Below are positions 1 to 10,334 of a stretch of 64,000 bases of DNA, piece after piece. Under the pieces are notes generated by a model. That model was not told the origin of the DNA. It made no database searches and saw only the letters and a list, made by a program, of their open reading frames with translations. Source of the DNA: Puccinia triticina (taxonomy: Eukaryota > Basidiomycota > Pucciniomycetes > Pucciniales > Pucciniaceae). The first letter of the stretch is position 1; every line of letters begins with the position of its first letter. The position numbers were made by a program, and so were the translations under genes. Where the stretch lies: positions 1,240,001 through 1,304,000 of the forward strand of contig NC_070572.1 in the NCBI RefSeq assembly GCF_026914185.1, read 5' to 3'.

Positions 1-1009
1 AAACATATAGTTTGTGATGTTAATGTAGATTGAATTTCTGTTGTCTTTCACCTACTGTCTTATAATGGCACTCTACAGAAAGTGCCACAGATTCCCCCCT
101 GGTTATTTGTTAGACAAGACATCAGCATGAGTTCAACATTAGATTAACAATTCTTCAGGAATTAGTTACAAATGCACAAGCAGTTGACTTCATGAGAGGT
201 TACTGAAAGACATTACGGTATGGCACTCTGTAGGAAGTGCCACACATTCTCCCCTGGTGAAATGACAATGGTCTATCCACCAGCTGGCCATCATAGAAAT
301 CAAGAAAATCTTGAAATCCAACAGCAGATGAGTGAATAAGATTTAGGAAGTTGAGATCTGTCAAAACTGTATATTGGCAGGTTTCATGATTGAAGGCTCT
401 CAACAACATAATCTTAGAAATTTGGAAAGCCTAAACAATTGGCAGGGGTTTCTACAGCATGGATTATACTTGTCAAGTTCTACCTTTTTAAAGTTGTTGA
501 TGCTTCAAAACCTTATAATAGGTTTGACTTCAGTTTTATAAATTTTGATCATGAAGCCCCTTCCTAGCAGTGTCAAGTATGCAAGAGATGATACCTACCA
601 AGATAAATATATATTTGAAAGTGTTGATTGAACATCCCCACGCACTAGCTGCCCCGGAGCTGGCCGCAAACTAATCCACAACAGATCACTCCGAACATTC
701 CAGTGGTTTCTTTTGGATGTTGAGTGGTTGTGGTTGTCGAGGCGATGCTGGAGGGCTGGATGAAACAAGTCGTATGGAGATATGCTAGTTGGATAAAACT
801 GCTTGGCGATGGTTGAGCAGTGACGTGGAGTTGGGCTGTATTCGGTCGGGGCGCTGTCACGGTGGCTGTCAGGCGCCTGTAACAGCCGGAGAACATAAAG
901 AGCCACCTCTCTTGACCGTCCTGAGCCTGGCCACCAACACCCTTTTCCCCAGTTTTCTTGCTTCCCACCCAGCTTCTCCTTCGACTCGAACGTATCTTAT
1001 ATCACCACG
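1..1009. other. Intergenic DNA upstream of the DNAJC3-like gene
   Basis: No ORF here resembles a protein. Two copies of a hairpin-forming motif lie at about 65-105 and 223-263: a GGCACTCT...AGTGCCA stem followed by a CCCCTGG tail. A related, inverted version lies near 49377-49410, so this is probably an old MITE fragment. The 600-1009 part becomes GC-richer and should hold the promoter and 5' UTR of the gene that follows. No clear TATA box is visible. Confidence 0.4.
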
Positions 1010-2945
1010 ATGACTGCCCTCCATCCTCCATTCCGGACCAAGTCCCTGCTCCTACTCGCCGTCATCTCTCTTCTCGCCCGGATGGCCTATTCCGATTCGT
1101 CCTCCTCATCCGAATTACCCACTTCGCAACTGATCACCAAGGCCAACACACTCCTAGCGACAGGCCAAGCCTCCAAAGCACTCGAACTCTACGAACTCGT
1201 CCTCGAGCGAGACCCGGATGACTATCTCACCCTCTACAAGAAAGCAACCACTCAGATGAGTCTCGGCCAAAACCATCACGCCTCTCAGTCCCTGCAGAAA
1301 GTATTGAGCCTCAAAGACTTCGATAAGGCTCAGATCCAGCTGGCCCGGATCCATCTCAAATCGGGCGACTATGATGCCTGCCAAACCGAACTAGACTCAT
1401 TCAGGAAAAACCATGACAAGTCCTCAGTCGATTTCTCCTCACTCGAACAGGATCTCAAGTCGGCCCAAAAACATCTCAAAAATGCCCACTCGAACATCAA
1501 GGCTAAAAACTACTCCAAATGTGTCGAAGAAGCTTCTGCCGCCATCAAGATCAGTCCTCAGAGTCCTGCTTTACGTCAGTTGAGATCGGACTGTCATTTC
1601 ATGCAAGGTCATATTCAAGAGGCTTCTGGTGATCTCACGTAAGTATACAACATGTACATACAAGCACGATGGTTTCAAAGAGCTGACACCCCTGTCTATT
1701 CCCAGTCATGTTACCCATCTGTCGCCGAATAGCCCAATAGCCGCTCTCCGACTGTCCTTCCTGAGCTACTTTTTCCTAGCCCAGCCGCTCGAACAGTCGA
1801 TGAAGCCGATCAAGAAGTGTCTGCACTCGGACCCGGAGTCGAAGGCGTGCAAGAAAGCGTTCCGACAGCTCAAGGCGCTTGAGAAAGAGCTCGCCAAGGT
1901 GCGCAACTTCAGCAACTCGAACGGACACCGGTCGGCCATCAAGCTTTTGATCCCCAAAGGAAACGAGGCCGAGGGCCTAATCGAGAAAACTAGGGTGATC
2001 ATCAAGGAAGCCCAACTGGCCGATCTCAAAGCGGGCATCGACGAACCCTTGATCTCTGCGGAGGTTGAGGAGGTCGAAAAGCTCTCGAGACTTCTGACTT
2101 CGTTATACTCGTTCGGATGTAAGGCGTACGTGGGTCTCAACGAGCTCAAGAACTCGCAATCAATCTGCGAGACCTTACATGCTCGAGACGAAAACGACAT
2201 CTGGGGAGTGATCAGCAAAGCCGAGACTCTCATGGCCAACGAAGACTGGGAACAGGCCGTCAACCTGCTCAAGGAGGCGTACAGCAAGAATGAGGACGAG
2301 GAAGAAATCTCTAGCCGGTTGAGAAAGGCCCAGAAAGGCCTCAAGATCTCCAAACAGAAAGACTACTACAAGGTCTTGGGCGTGCCCAAAAACGCCGACG
2401 AGCGCACTCTCAAAAAGGCTTATCGCAAAGCTACCCTCAAGGCCCATCCTGTGCGTTTTGATCCTCCCTCTCCTTGCCTTTTCTTTCGCATACTCAGATC
2501 TGTTTTTTTTGGAACAGGATAAAGGCGGCTCGCAAGCCAAAATGACCGCGCTCAACGAAGCTTATGTAAGTGAAGTAGGTCCATGACAATCTATGAAAAG
2601 ATTTCTGATTTTGCTCGGATATCTTCAAATGACCATATAGGAGGTACTTTCGAACCCTGAGCTACGAGCGCGCTACGACAACGGTAAGTGACTTGACACA
2701 TCCTTTTTGCTATGAGACTAGAGGCGAGGGGTAGAAGACTGAAATGGTTGGTTGTTTTGATCACTCCAGGCGATGATCCTAATGATCCGATGTCAGGACA
2801 CGGAAACCCGTTCGGCGGCGGCGGCGGAAACCCCATCTTCCAGCAGTTCTTCCAACAGGCCCATTCCGGCGGCGGTGGTAATCCGTTCGGAGGCCAGTTC
2901 CCCGGCGGCGGTGGCGGCCAAACTTTCAGCTTCAGATTCGGATAG
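1010..2945 (+). CDS. DNAJC3/P58IPK-like ER co-chaperone (TPR + J domain), five exons
   Basis: Read as join(1010-1638, 1706-2450, 2518-2565, 2641-2683, 2770-2945), about 546 aa. All introns are GT-AG and keep frame. The N-terminus has a short basic stretch and the hydrophobic run KSLLLLAVISLLARMAYS, a likely ER signal peptide, so the ATG at 1010 is preferred. Residues about 35-400 are helical TPR-type repeats (for example ALELYELVLERDPDDYLTLY). A J domain begins near residue 428 with DYYKVLGVP; its HPD motif is split exactly by the second intron (HP at 2450, D at 2518). The tail is Gly/Phe-rich with GGGGG runs and ends in FSFRFG. Known family role: ER-lumen co-chaperone that binds unfolded client through the TPRs and stimulates the Hsp70 Kar2/BiP. 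No KDEL-type signal is visible. It is the only intact-looking host gene in the window; length and domain order fit the family. Confidence 0.9.
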
Positions 2946-3259
2946 ATCTTCGACACGTCTTTATCCTCCTCTCTTCAGAAATCTTGAGCATTCCATCTCT
3001 TTGGCCTCTTTTTTGCCTTTCTTCGCTTTGTTTGATTGTTTTTTCTCTTGCTGTTTTCCACTCTGAAAAAGAAAAAATTGTCCTTCCTTGCCCACAAGTT
3101 GATCTTTTTTGTATCATTTGTTGATCGCCTTTTTTCTCCTCATTCATAAATACTAGTTATCTATTTAGAGAGAAAAAAAGTTAGATATACCCAAACTGGA
3201 GGAAAAGCTTGTTAAAAAGGATAACAAGATAGTTTTGCTTGCCAAGAAAAAAACAAAGC

Positions 3260-3408
3260 GGGATTCAAAGTAGACCCGCGCATGCCACTGGCAAGGCAAG
3301 GCAAGCCGGCGTTCAACTCAAATGTTGAACGTTGACTTGCAGTCTCCCCGCAAAACTGGGTTATGCAAAGTGACCTGCATGCACGTGTGGGTCTACTTTG
3401 AAACCCCC
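3260..3408. mobile_element. Small MITE candidate with inverted ends
   Basis: The left end carries TTCAAAGTAGACCC and the right end its reverse complement GGGTCTACTTTGAA, about 150 bp apart, with further pairing inward (GCGCATGC / GCATGCACG). There is no coding capacity. A target duplication could not be fixed, so the superfamily is open. Confidence 0.5.
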
Positions 3409-3649
3409 TAATATCTTCAACTGGTTTTCCTCTGGCTCTAATATGATATGCAAACTTTCATAAGGGCCTGAAGGAAAAGAAAAAGCAAAGCCACTCCAAA
3501 TTCATAGTGACGTTTACAGCCCAAGAGAGTTGATGTGTTCTTGGTGGTGAATCCCAAAAAAGTACAATACCATGACAGGAAGGACCAGAATCCTCACAAG
3601 CATGTGCCCTTTGTAACTTTGGTAATGATATTATTTTGTACACACCTTC

Positions 3650-5327
3650 TGTCAGGGAGAAGATAGTATAATAGAGTAAAGAGACACATTAGAGATATAG
3701 AAGCAGCGCGAGTACAAGCGCAACAAGAGCATAATGCATGAAAGAAAGGCATTATGAATCAGAGCCGCGCGGGCGCGGACGCGGAAGACACAAATTGCGT
3801 GAAACAAGTACATTATGAATAAAAGGGTACGACTAACAGAACAGAGTAGAAAGGAGGTAAACAGAATAACCATTATGTAGAATAAAGATAAAAAAGGTGG
3901 TATGGAAGTATCCACCAACCACAAGTCAAACAGCTGACCAACAGATATAAAGAGAGAGCTAAGCGACAAGGCATCACTCCCCTTCTTTCCCCTCAGTACA
4001 TTTTTATCCAGTCTTGTGCGGTCATACCCTCGAAACCCTTACGGCAGTATATTAAGCATTCATTGACTCTCAGTCGGAAATACCTTAGTCTCACTGCCCC
4101 TGGTCTACGATAGTATAACCTGCTCGACAGATAGTATCCTCCTTATTCTTTACGCCCCACTCTTACGATTCCTTACGCACTCTTACGACCGTTCCGATTG
4201 CTCCGTGACCTAGGTGTGTTATTCTTCTTGTTATCCCTTCCCTTACCCACCGAGTTCTTTGTAGCTTGTAGTTGGATTGCCCCAGTCTTAGGACTGCTGG
4301 AAGCTGCGTCAGCCTCGTTGAGTTGCTCCAAGCCGCTTATAGAAGGTCATATACTAAGAATTGATATTCTTTCTGCTACAGTCTACAGCTATAGCACTAC
4401 GGACTCCTCCGTAAGTAGCATAAGCCTGACAATTGGAGGTCTGGACGGGAATATTTCTGCTGACCAAAACTATTATACACTTCTAACGTCGAGAACAGTA
4501 ACCCTCTCGACGACCCTACCCAAACCAATACTCAAAAGATTGAATGTCAGCTATGTTTATGAAACTTAGGGTAAAAACCCGTCAGAATTAAGGGTTTTTG
4601 CCCTAGTACTATAACTGTACTGAAATAAAACACTGGCAATAATGTGCCAAACTTGTTACGTGGTATGTAACCACTACAAGGGTTTAAACACTCTTATGTA
4701 AGAGGAGGATATTTGTAATTAATAAGGTTTACTTATTAAGAACAGGTATATATAAGGTTTTTGACGTAGAAATAGCTGGTAAGCGCTTAAACTGATTGGC
4801 TGCGCGTCAGAGGCGGAAGTCTTACAGCAACTATTTATAAAGATTTAACTGTAATGAATGCTTATAAGGGATATTGGCAATTTTAGAGTTAAGATCTAGT
4901 AGGTTTCGTGCCAAAAGGGCAGAAATAAAGGAATTGGTGGCTTTAATAAGCCAGAGGAGAATTTTCACGAGTTAACTTACAGGTTACTGGGTGGTGAAAT
5001 GTCTGGGGGGACAATTCCAGTGGAACAGTTACCTCCTTAAATACTGGAGAGGTCTCTGAGGGCGCTGAAATGTTCCCATTGGTTTTGGCTATGGGTAAAT
5101 GCCAAGGGTAGACGTGTAATCTGCCTTGGTTATGGGTATTTTATTTGTACAATATTACACAACTTCCCTTACTCCCACACGTGACATTTGTATAACCAAT
5201 TGTCATGTGAAATAGCTTAATATGAAGTGTAATATCAATTTGTACTAAGTGTTACTCTCACCCGTGGTTCCTGTTTCACAGGGAAAGGTATTTTACTAAT
5301 TAATATAATTTTATGTATTTTAATTTA
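3650..5327 (+). other. AT-rich region with LTR-like start, no gene recognised
   Basis: TGTCAGGGAG at 3650 looks like the start of an LTR, and GATATAAAGAG near 3943 resembles a TATA box 290 bp later. No matching right end, primer site or target duplication was found. The ORF at 4198-4569 (123 codons) has a hydrophobic N-terminus but no motif I recognise and sits in repeat-like DNA. From 4570 to 5327 I see only AT-rich sequence. Confidence 0.25.
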
Positions 5328-7097
5328 GGGTCTTGGAAAAACGACTCCCAACTTTTGGGAAAACGACTCCCATACGTCGGCGCGACTGTTTTTCGACCAG
5401 CGCTCAACATCGACCTAGACCCTTTTTTTGGGTACGGGTTTTTTGGGAGTCTTCGACCCAAAATAATTTTTTTTTGGGAGTCGTTGTGCTAATTTTTTGT
5501 ATTATTTTTTATTATTTTTGATATGTATAACTTTTTTATTCCACGTACTAGAGACATAAAAATTTGAGATCACATAGATTCATGCATAAATTGTACCCCC
5601 TGAATTTCTTAGCAATAGTGTGTCATCCAAACATGAGATATAAGGGGTGCGTGTTGGGCTTAGTAGGAAAATGACTGCCAGCCATATAAGTTTTTTGTTA
5701 CACACCCAAAAAGTCCAAAACTTTCAGGAATCTTTCAATAATGCACATAGTTTGTGCTATCAAATTATTAGCAATAGTTTTCCATTGTAGAATGACATAT
5801 AAGGGGTGCGCATAGGACTTAGTAGGAAAATGACCGCCAACCATATAACTTTTTTGTTACACACCCAAACAGTCCAAAACTTTCAGGAATCTTTCCATGA
5901 TGCATATATTTTGTGCTATAAGATTATTAGCAATAGTTTTCCATTGTACAATGATGTATAAGGGGTGCACGGAGGGCTTAGTAGGAAACTGACCACAAAC
6001 CTCATTTTTTTTTGTTACAGACCCAAACAGTCTAAAAATTTCAGGAAATCTTTCATGTAGCATATTATTTGTGATATTAGATTCTTAGCAACTTGATGTG
6101 ATAGAAATAGGAGATATGGGGTGTGCGCGGCGGGCTTTATCCGCACTCACCTCATATCTCTTATTTTGATTGCACCCCATGGCTAAGAATTTCATAGCAG
6201 GCTTAATATGCTACATTGAAATTTTTCTGAAATTTTTAGACTGTTTGGATCTGTAACAAAAAAGATATTTGGTGGTCATTTTCCTACTAAGCCCTCCGCG
6301 CACCCCTTATACATCATTGTACAATGGAACACTATTGCTAATAATTTTATAGCACAAAATATATGCATCATGGAGAGATTCCTGAAAGTTTTGGACTGTT
6401 TGGGCGTGTAACAAAAAAGTTATATGGTTGGCGGTTATTTTCCTACTAAGCCCTACGCGCACCCCTTATACATCATTGTACAATGGAACACTATTGCTAA
6501 TAATTTTATAGCACAAAATATATGCATCATGGAAAGATTCCTGAAAGTTTTGGACTGTTTGGGCGTGTAAAAAAAAGTTATATGGTTGGCGGTTATTTTC
6601 CTACTAAGCCCTACGCGCACCCCTTATATGTCATTCTACAATGGAAAACTATTGCTAATAATTTGATAGCACAAACTATATGCGTTATTGAAAGATTACT
6701 GAAAGTTTTGGACTTTTTGGGTGTGCAACAAAAAACTTATATGGCTGGCAGTCATTTTCCTACTAATCCCAACACGCACCCCTTATATCTCATGTTCTGA
6801 TGACACAATATTGCTAAGAAATTCAGGGGGTACAATTTATGCATAAATCTCTGTGCTCTCAAATTTTTATGTCTCTAGCACGTGAAACAAAAAAGTTATA
6901 CATATTAAAAATAATAAAAAATAATACAAAAAATTAGCACGACGACTCCCAAAAAATAATTATTTTGGGTTGACGACTCCCAAAAACCCGTACCCAAAAA
7001 AAGGGTCTAGGTCGACGTCAAGCGCTGGTCCAAAAACAGTCGCGCCGACGTATGGGAGTCGTTTTCCCAAAAGTTGGGAGTCGTTTTTCCAAGACCC
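5328..7097. mobile_element. Fold-back DNA transposon, copy 1 (no ORF)
   Basis: The ends are GGGTCTTGGAAAAACGACTC and its reverse complement. Almost the whole 1,770 bp is one imperfect palindrome, with a centre near 6110-6180. Flanks TTAATTTA (5320-5327) and TCAATTTA (7098-7105) differ at one base and look like a decayed target duplication. A second copy at 12380-16188 has a perfect 9-bp duplication, which points to a Mutator-like mechanism. The ORFs on both strands are palindrome shadows, and no transposase is encoded. Confidence 0.8.
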
Positions 7098-7378
7098 TCA
7101 ATTTATGTAAAGATTTTTTATGTAGTTTTCCTGCTCTTTGGAGCGCTTTCTGGCTATATGTACATATATGACAAAATGTATGAAGGAGTAGGAATGAGGG
7201 GTTACTTTGAGTGGGTGACCCCCCTTAATTTAACAGGAGGATTCTGAATATTCAATAATATTTCAGGATTTGTAAATGGTTTACCAGTTTTTGCAGACTT
7301 TAGGATACTTGTTGTATCTCTAAGGCTGACATTGAAGCTATCCCAGACTTGCTTCAACCCTATAATAACAGATACCCG

Positions 7379-8595
7379 TAATAAGTCAGTAGTCGTTTGT
7401 CATCATTGTTCTAGAACAGCGACTCAAGAGTTCTATCCAAATCCAGTGTCTGAATACGGCGAAAGTACCGTTTGAGGAAACTCAAACCTTCCAGACAACA
7501 GAGTAGGAGTCATCTGCGAACCTAGAGCCACTACTCCAGGTTCTCAACAGTCAGACGTGGAACACTCTATCAGAGGAGATTCGCCAGAAGTCCTACTTAA
7601 CCAAGAGGACGGATCAACCGAGAGAGTAAAGTTACTGCCAGACGACAGGCCTGTTAGCGTCCATAGTGATCATTCTACAGGTGAGAGATATCCCTCCTAC
7701 AATAGAAGTTATGGATCCCTCACTGAACCTCAAAGACGAGTTCGTTACTAGAACTAGATGTACGTATTGGGCATCAGACCCTTCCCAACTTCGCACCCGT
7801 GGATTTCCACCAGCGTCAGTAATCCCCAAAGATCAATTTGAATACCTCAATAAACACAATAAAACATACACTGATGACTCTTTCTCCAGTACCGGTGACA
7901 GAAAGATTTGAGAGGTATTTCTACCGCATGGAATAAAACCGAGTCTGGTTGGACAACGTCACGAACCAGTCGTCGGAAGCGGCTATCAGAGCTCATCTAA
8001 ACTACTGCCAGGAGGACTTCTCGGAGATGATAGCATTGAGGGGTCGAGAAGCCACATTAGCACGAACCAGAGGATGAGACCCGAGCTCCATCACAGCGTC
8101 CCACTACTTGAGACCGACAGAAGTAAGCAAATTATTTCTCCTATTGCTTCGCCGAAAGGATCAGACCCCTCTAATCCTAAATCCTCATCACATGATACAG
8201 AATATTCTACAGGAGAGAACTCATCTGGTCAACTTGGCAACGGCAAGGGAGGACCCCCCAGTAGTCAGCCAAGCACCTCTCAACCAGGTCCGTCGAGCAA
8301 CCAACGCAAGTTTGGCCCCTCCAAGGGAATGGAGAGACAACCCACCTCCAGCCCGCCCAGCAAACCACACCGCTCCGGCACGCTTAAGGAACCAAGGCCC
8401 TCAACCCCCCGTCATCCGTCAACGAGACGCCGGACCGGCAATGCAACAAGCCAGAGCAACGTTCCAAGGCCCCACCAGAGGACCTCGCCAAAACAGAGCG
8501 TGGAGGTCTTCCATATACTCGGAAATGATCCGAATGGCTCGATCCCTTCAGGGACGTACCAATTCTTAGAGGAAGGGAGGATCAGGACTCAGCAG
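7379..8595 (+). pseudogene. Degenerate gag-like retroelement coding remnants
   Basis: Short overlapping ORFs (7557-7751, 7666-7911, 8074-8601) are rich in Ser, Pro, Gln and Arg. A stretch near 7905-8065 reads FERYFYRME, then a stop, then NRVWLDN, then HLNYCQEDF in one frame, which resembles a retrotransposon capsid helix region. Frames change and stops interrupt. The segment ends where the 215-bp LTR at 8596 begins. Parent element unknown; gypsy-type gag is the likeliest source. Confidence 0.4.
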
Positions 8596-8810
8596 TGTTG
8601 AGTTGTCTGTTAGTCTGCTACCATGATGTATCACCACAGTATGGAGGGCTGTCGGATCGACCCATGAGCACTACCAACCAACCACCCAGCTGGCAGCCAC
8701 GAGCGTCTGTAGCCTAGTTGGTAAAGGCAGCACTCTAGTATGTGTCTCAGCATAGCTGAGGTCGTGAGTTCGACTCTCACCAGACACATCTTCATTTTAC
8801 AGTCTCTACA
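8596..8810 (+). mobile_element. 215-bp LTR carrying a tRNA-like module, followed by a half-tRNA primer site
   Basis: It begins TGTTGAGTTG and ends TCTCTACA. The same 215 bp recurs at 30172-30386, where a perfect 5-bp target duplication fixes both edges. Here the flanks do not match (AGCAG left, GGTTA right); instead a primer-binding site starts at the next base, so this is read as a 5' LTR of a Ty1/copia-type element. No copia ORF follows in the next kilobase, so the element is either truncated or a short non-autonomous (TRIM-like) type. Confidence 0.8.
8703..8788 (+). promoter_or_regulatory. tRNA-like segment with pol III A and B boxes inside the LTR
   Basis: A box TAGCCTAGTTGG at 8710-8721 fits TRGCNNAGYNGG. 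The B-box region GAGTTCGACTC lies at about 8766-8776. The T arm is perfect (GTGAG/CTCAC), and acceptor-like ends GCGTCTG and CAGACAC pair except at one position. D stem GCC/GGC is present. The anticodon arm is not canonical, and an extra CTCAGC-ATA-GCTGAG hairpin precedes the T arm, so it is unlikely to be a working tRNA gene. Confidence 0.65.
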
Positions 8811-8826
8811 GGTTATGAGCCCAGCG
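8811..8826 (+). other. Primer-binding site for a 5'-half initiator-Met tRNA
   Basis: GGTTATGAGCCCAGCG follows the LTR's terminal CA directly. It is complementary to the anticodon stem-loop of eukaryotic initiator tRNA-Met (which contains GGGCUCAUAACC). Known: Drosophila copia and yeast Ty5 prime from such a half-tRNA. The match was made from memory of the tRNA sequence. Confidence 0.7.
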
Positions 8827-9200
8827 TTACCTCTGTCGCGTGTTCAATTCCCATTGCCTGCATCTCGCACATGTCACATCTCCCCAGCTTGTAACCCTCA
8901 CATAACATGACATAACTGTGTTAGCTACTCCTAGTCTTACATATAAGCATATTATTGATTATTGGTTTAGGAGTGTGGTTGCCTTAAAATAGTTCCACGG
9001 TTCATGGGTGCCAAAAGTCCCATTTTAAGATAAATCATAGTATAGTCTTTAAAAAATAGCATTAGTATAGTAGCCAGTATGTGTGGAAGTTGACAGTTAA
9101 CAAGTCTGTCGGGGAGTAACACTTAGATTTGTATGTAGTTTCACACCAGTCCATTTGGTGTCCAATCCAATATCACCTCTGTTATCAGTGATATTGGCTT

Positions 9201-9272
9201 GCGGGGGAGTGTTATGGCCTGGTGTATACCTCTCCGGGGGTGAGTTGATGCCCGCTACAATCGTGTAGTCGG
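9201..9272 (+). other. Possible polypurine tract / LTR start
   Basis: GCGGGGGAG at 9201-9209 directly followed by TGTTATGGCC looks like a PPT-LTR junction. No second copy of this LTR is present in the window to confirm it. Confidence 0.3.
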
Positions 9273-9725
9273 GTGGTACCTTTTCTTCCTGCCCCGGGGT
9301 TTTTACAAGCAGCGCAACCACAACGGCCCGCCGCAAGATCACTTCCAGGAGGATCAAGATCAGATCTGAAGATAGACCAGATACCTGCTGATAGCGATAT
9401 AGATACTAACCATATGATTGACCAAATGAGTGATAATGTAGTTCAAATCTCTAATGACCTAGCCATAGCCCTTACTAAGATATCTGCATGAGAGAATAAT
9501 GTTAGTAAACACATGTTGTTAAGTCCCGAAATTAAAGCAGGAGTAAACTTCATTAATACAATCATGCCTAAAAAATTGGAAAAAGAATTGAATGACAGAG
9601 CGTCCACTCAAGAGAGTATTGAAGTCCAGGTGGTTGGGAGAATTAATGATCTTGACCATAAGATATGTGAGATAGGTAACACAATCCAAGATGAACTTAA
9701 ACCAGGTTCATTTAAGAAAATGGAA
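9273..9725 (+). pseudogene. Gypsy 1: N-terminal (leader/gag) coding segment, left of the CACTA insertion
   Basis: One frame stays open from 9273 to the insertion except for a TGA at 9489-9491 (CGA would restore Arg). The product is acidic and helical, with motifs such as MIDQMSDNVVQISNDLA and MPKKLEKELNDR, suggesting a coiled-coil leader of the gag protein. The frame is broken after the GAA at 9723-9725, the left target duplication of the CACTA element. It resumes in the same frame at 23314, after the second GAA. No known domain recognised. Confidence 0.6.
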
Positions 9726-10334
9726 CACTACCAAGATGGATGAATTTGCAATCTTGTATATTGATCAATTTTTTTTTATTCCTCTTGATACCTTTGTCTG
9801 TGTTCCATGTCTCCTTAATACTCTTCAATAATCTCTCTCCTTCCCCCTGTATTTCCTTCAAGCCACAGGAATCTTTTTTTTTTTTGCCTGATAACATTCA
9901 TAAATTTCTACATACACCGTTCAATTCATCATGAAAAAAAGACATTGCAAGTTTTAGGATTAATCCAGGGTGGCTGAGGGGTTTGATTTTTTTTTTTTTT
10001 TTTTACTTCAACAATTGATGTTATCAGAAGTCTCCAAATCTACTTTTTTTCAAAAATGAAAAACATTGACCCCTGACCTCTCTCATGGTACCATCCTGCA
10101 CATATTGTGAATTTGGTTGGTTTAACTTCCTGAAGATATTTCACATCATACTTGAAGTGCTACATGCATAGAAGGCCTTTTTGAAATTAGTTTACCATGG
10201 TTTAGCATATTTGTGTCAGGTTCTTTTTTTTATCTACTTTTCCTCAACCACAGATTAATGAGGAATATTTCCACATTAAATTTCATTGGACAATTGTTCT
10301 GCATAGAAAATCCAGAAATATTGTGTTTGGGGTC

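Noticed and set aside
789..1221. Plus-strand ORFs overlapping the DNAJC3 start
   Set aside because: They are out of frame with the clear signal peptide and TPR reading and have no motifs.
1766..2555. Minus-strand ORFs of 195 and 126 codons
   Set aside because: They are shadows of the DNAJC3 exons.
8703..8788. Functional tRNA gene
   Set aside because: The anticodon stem does not form properly and the acceptor stem has a mismatch in both copies; kept as a tRNA-like promoter module.
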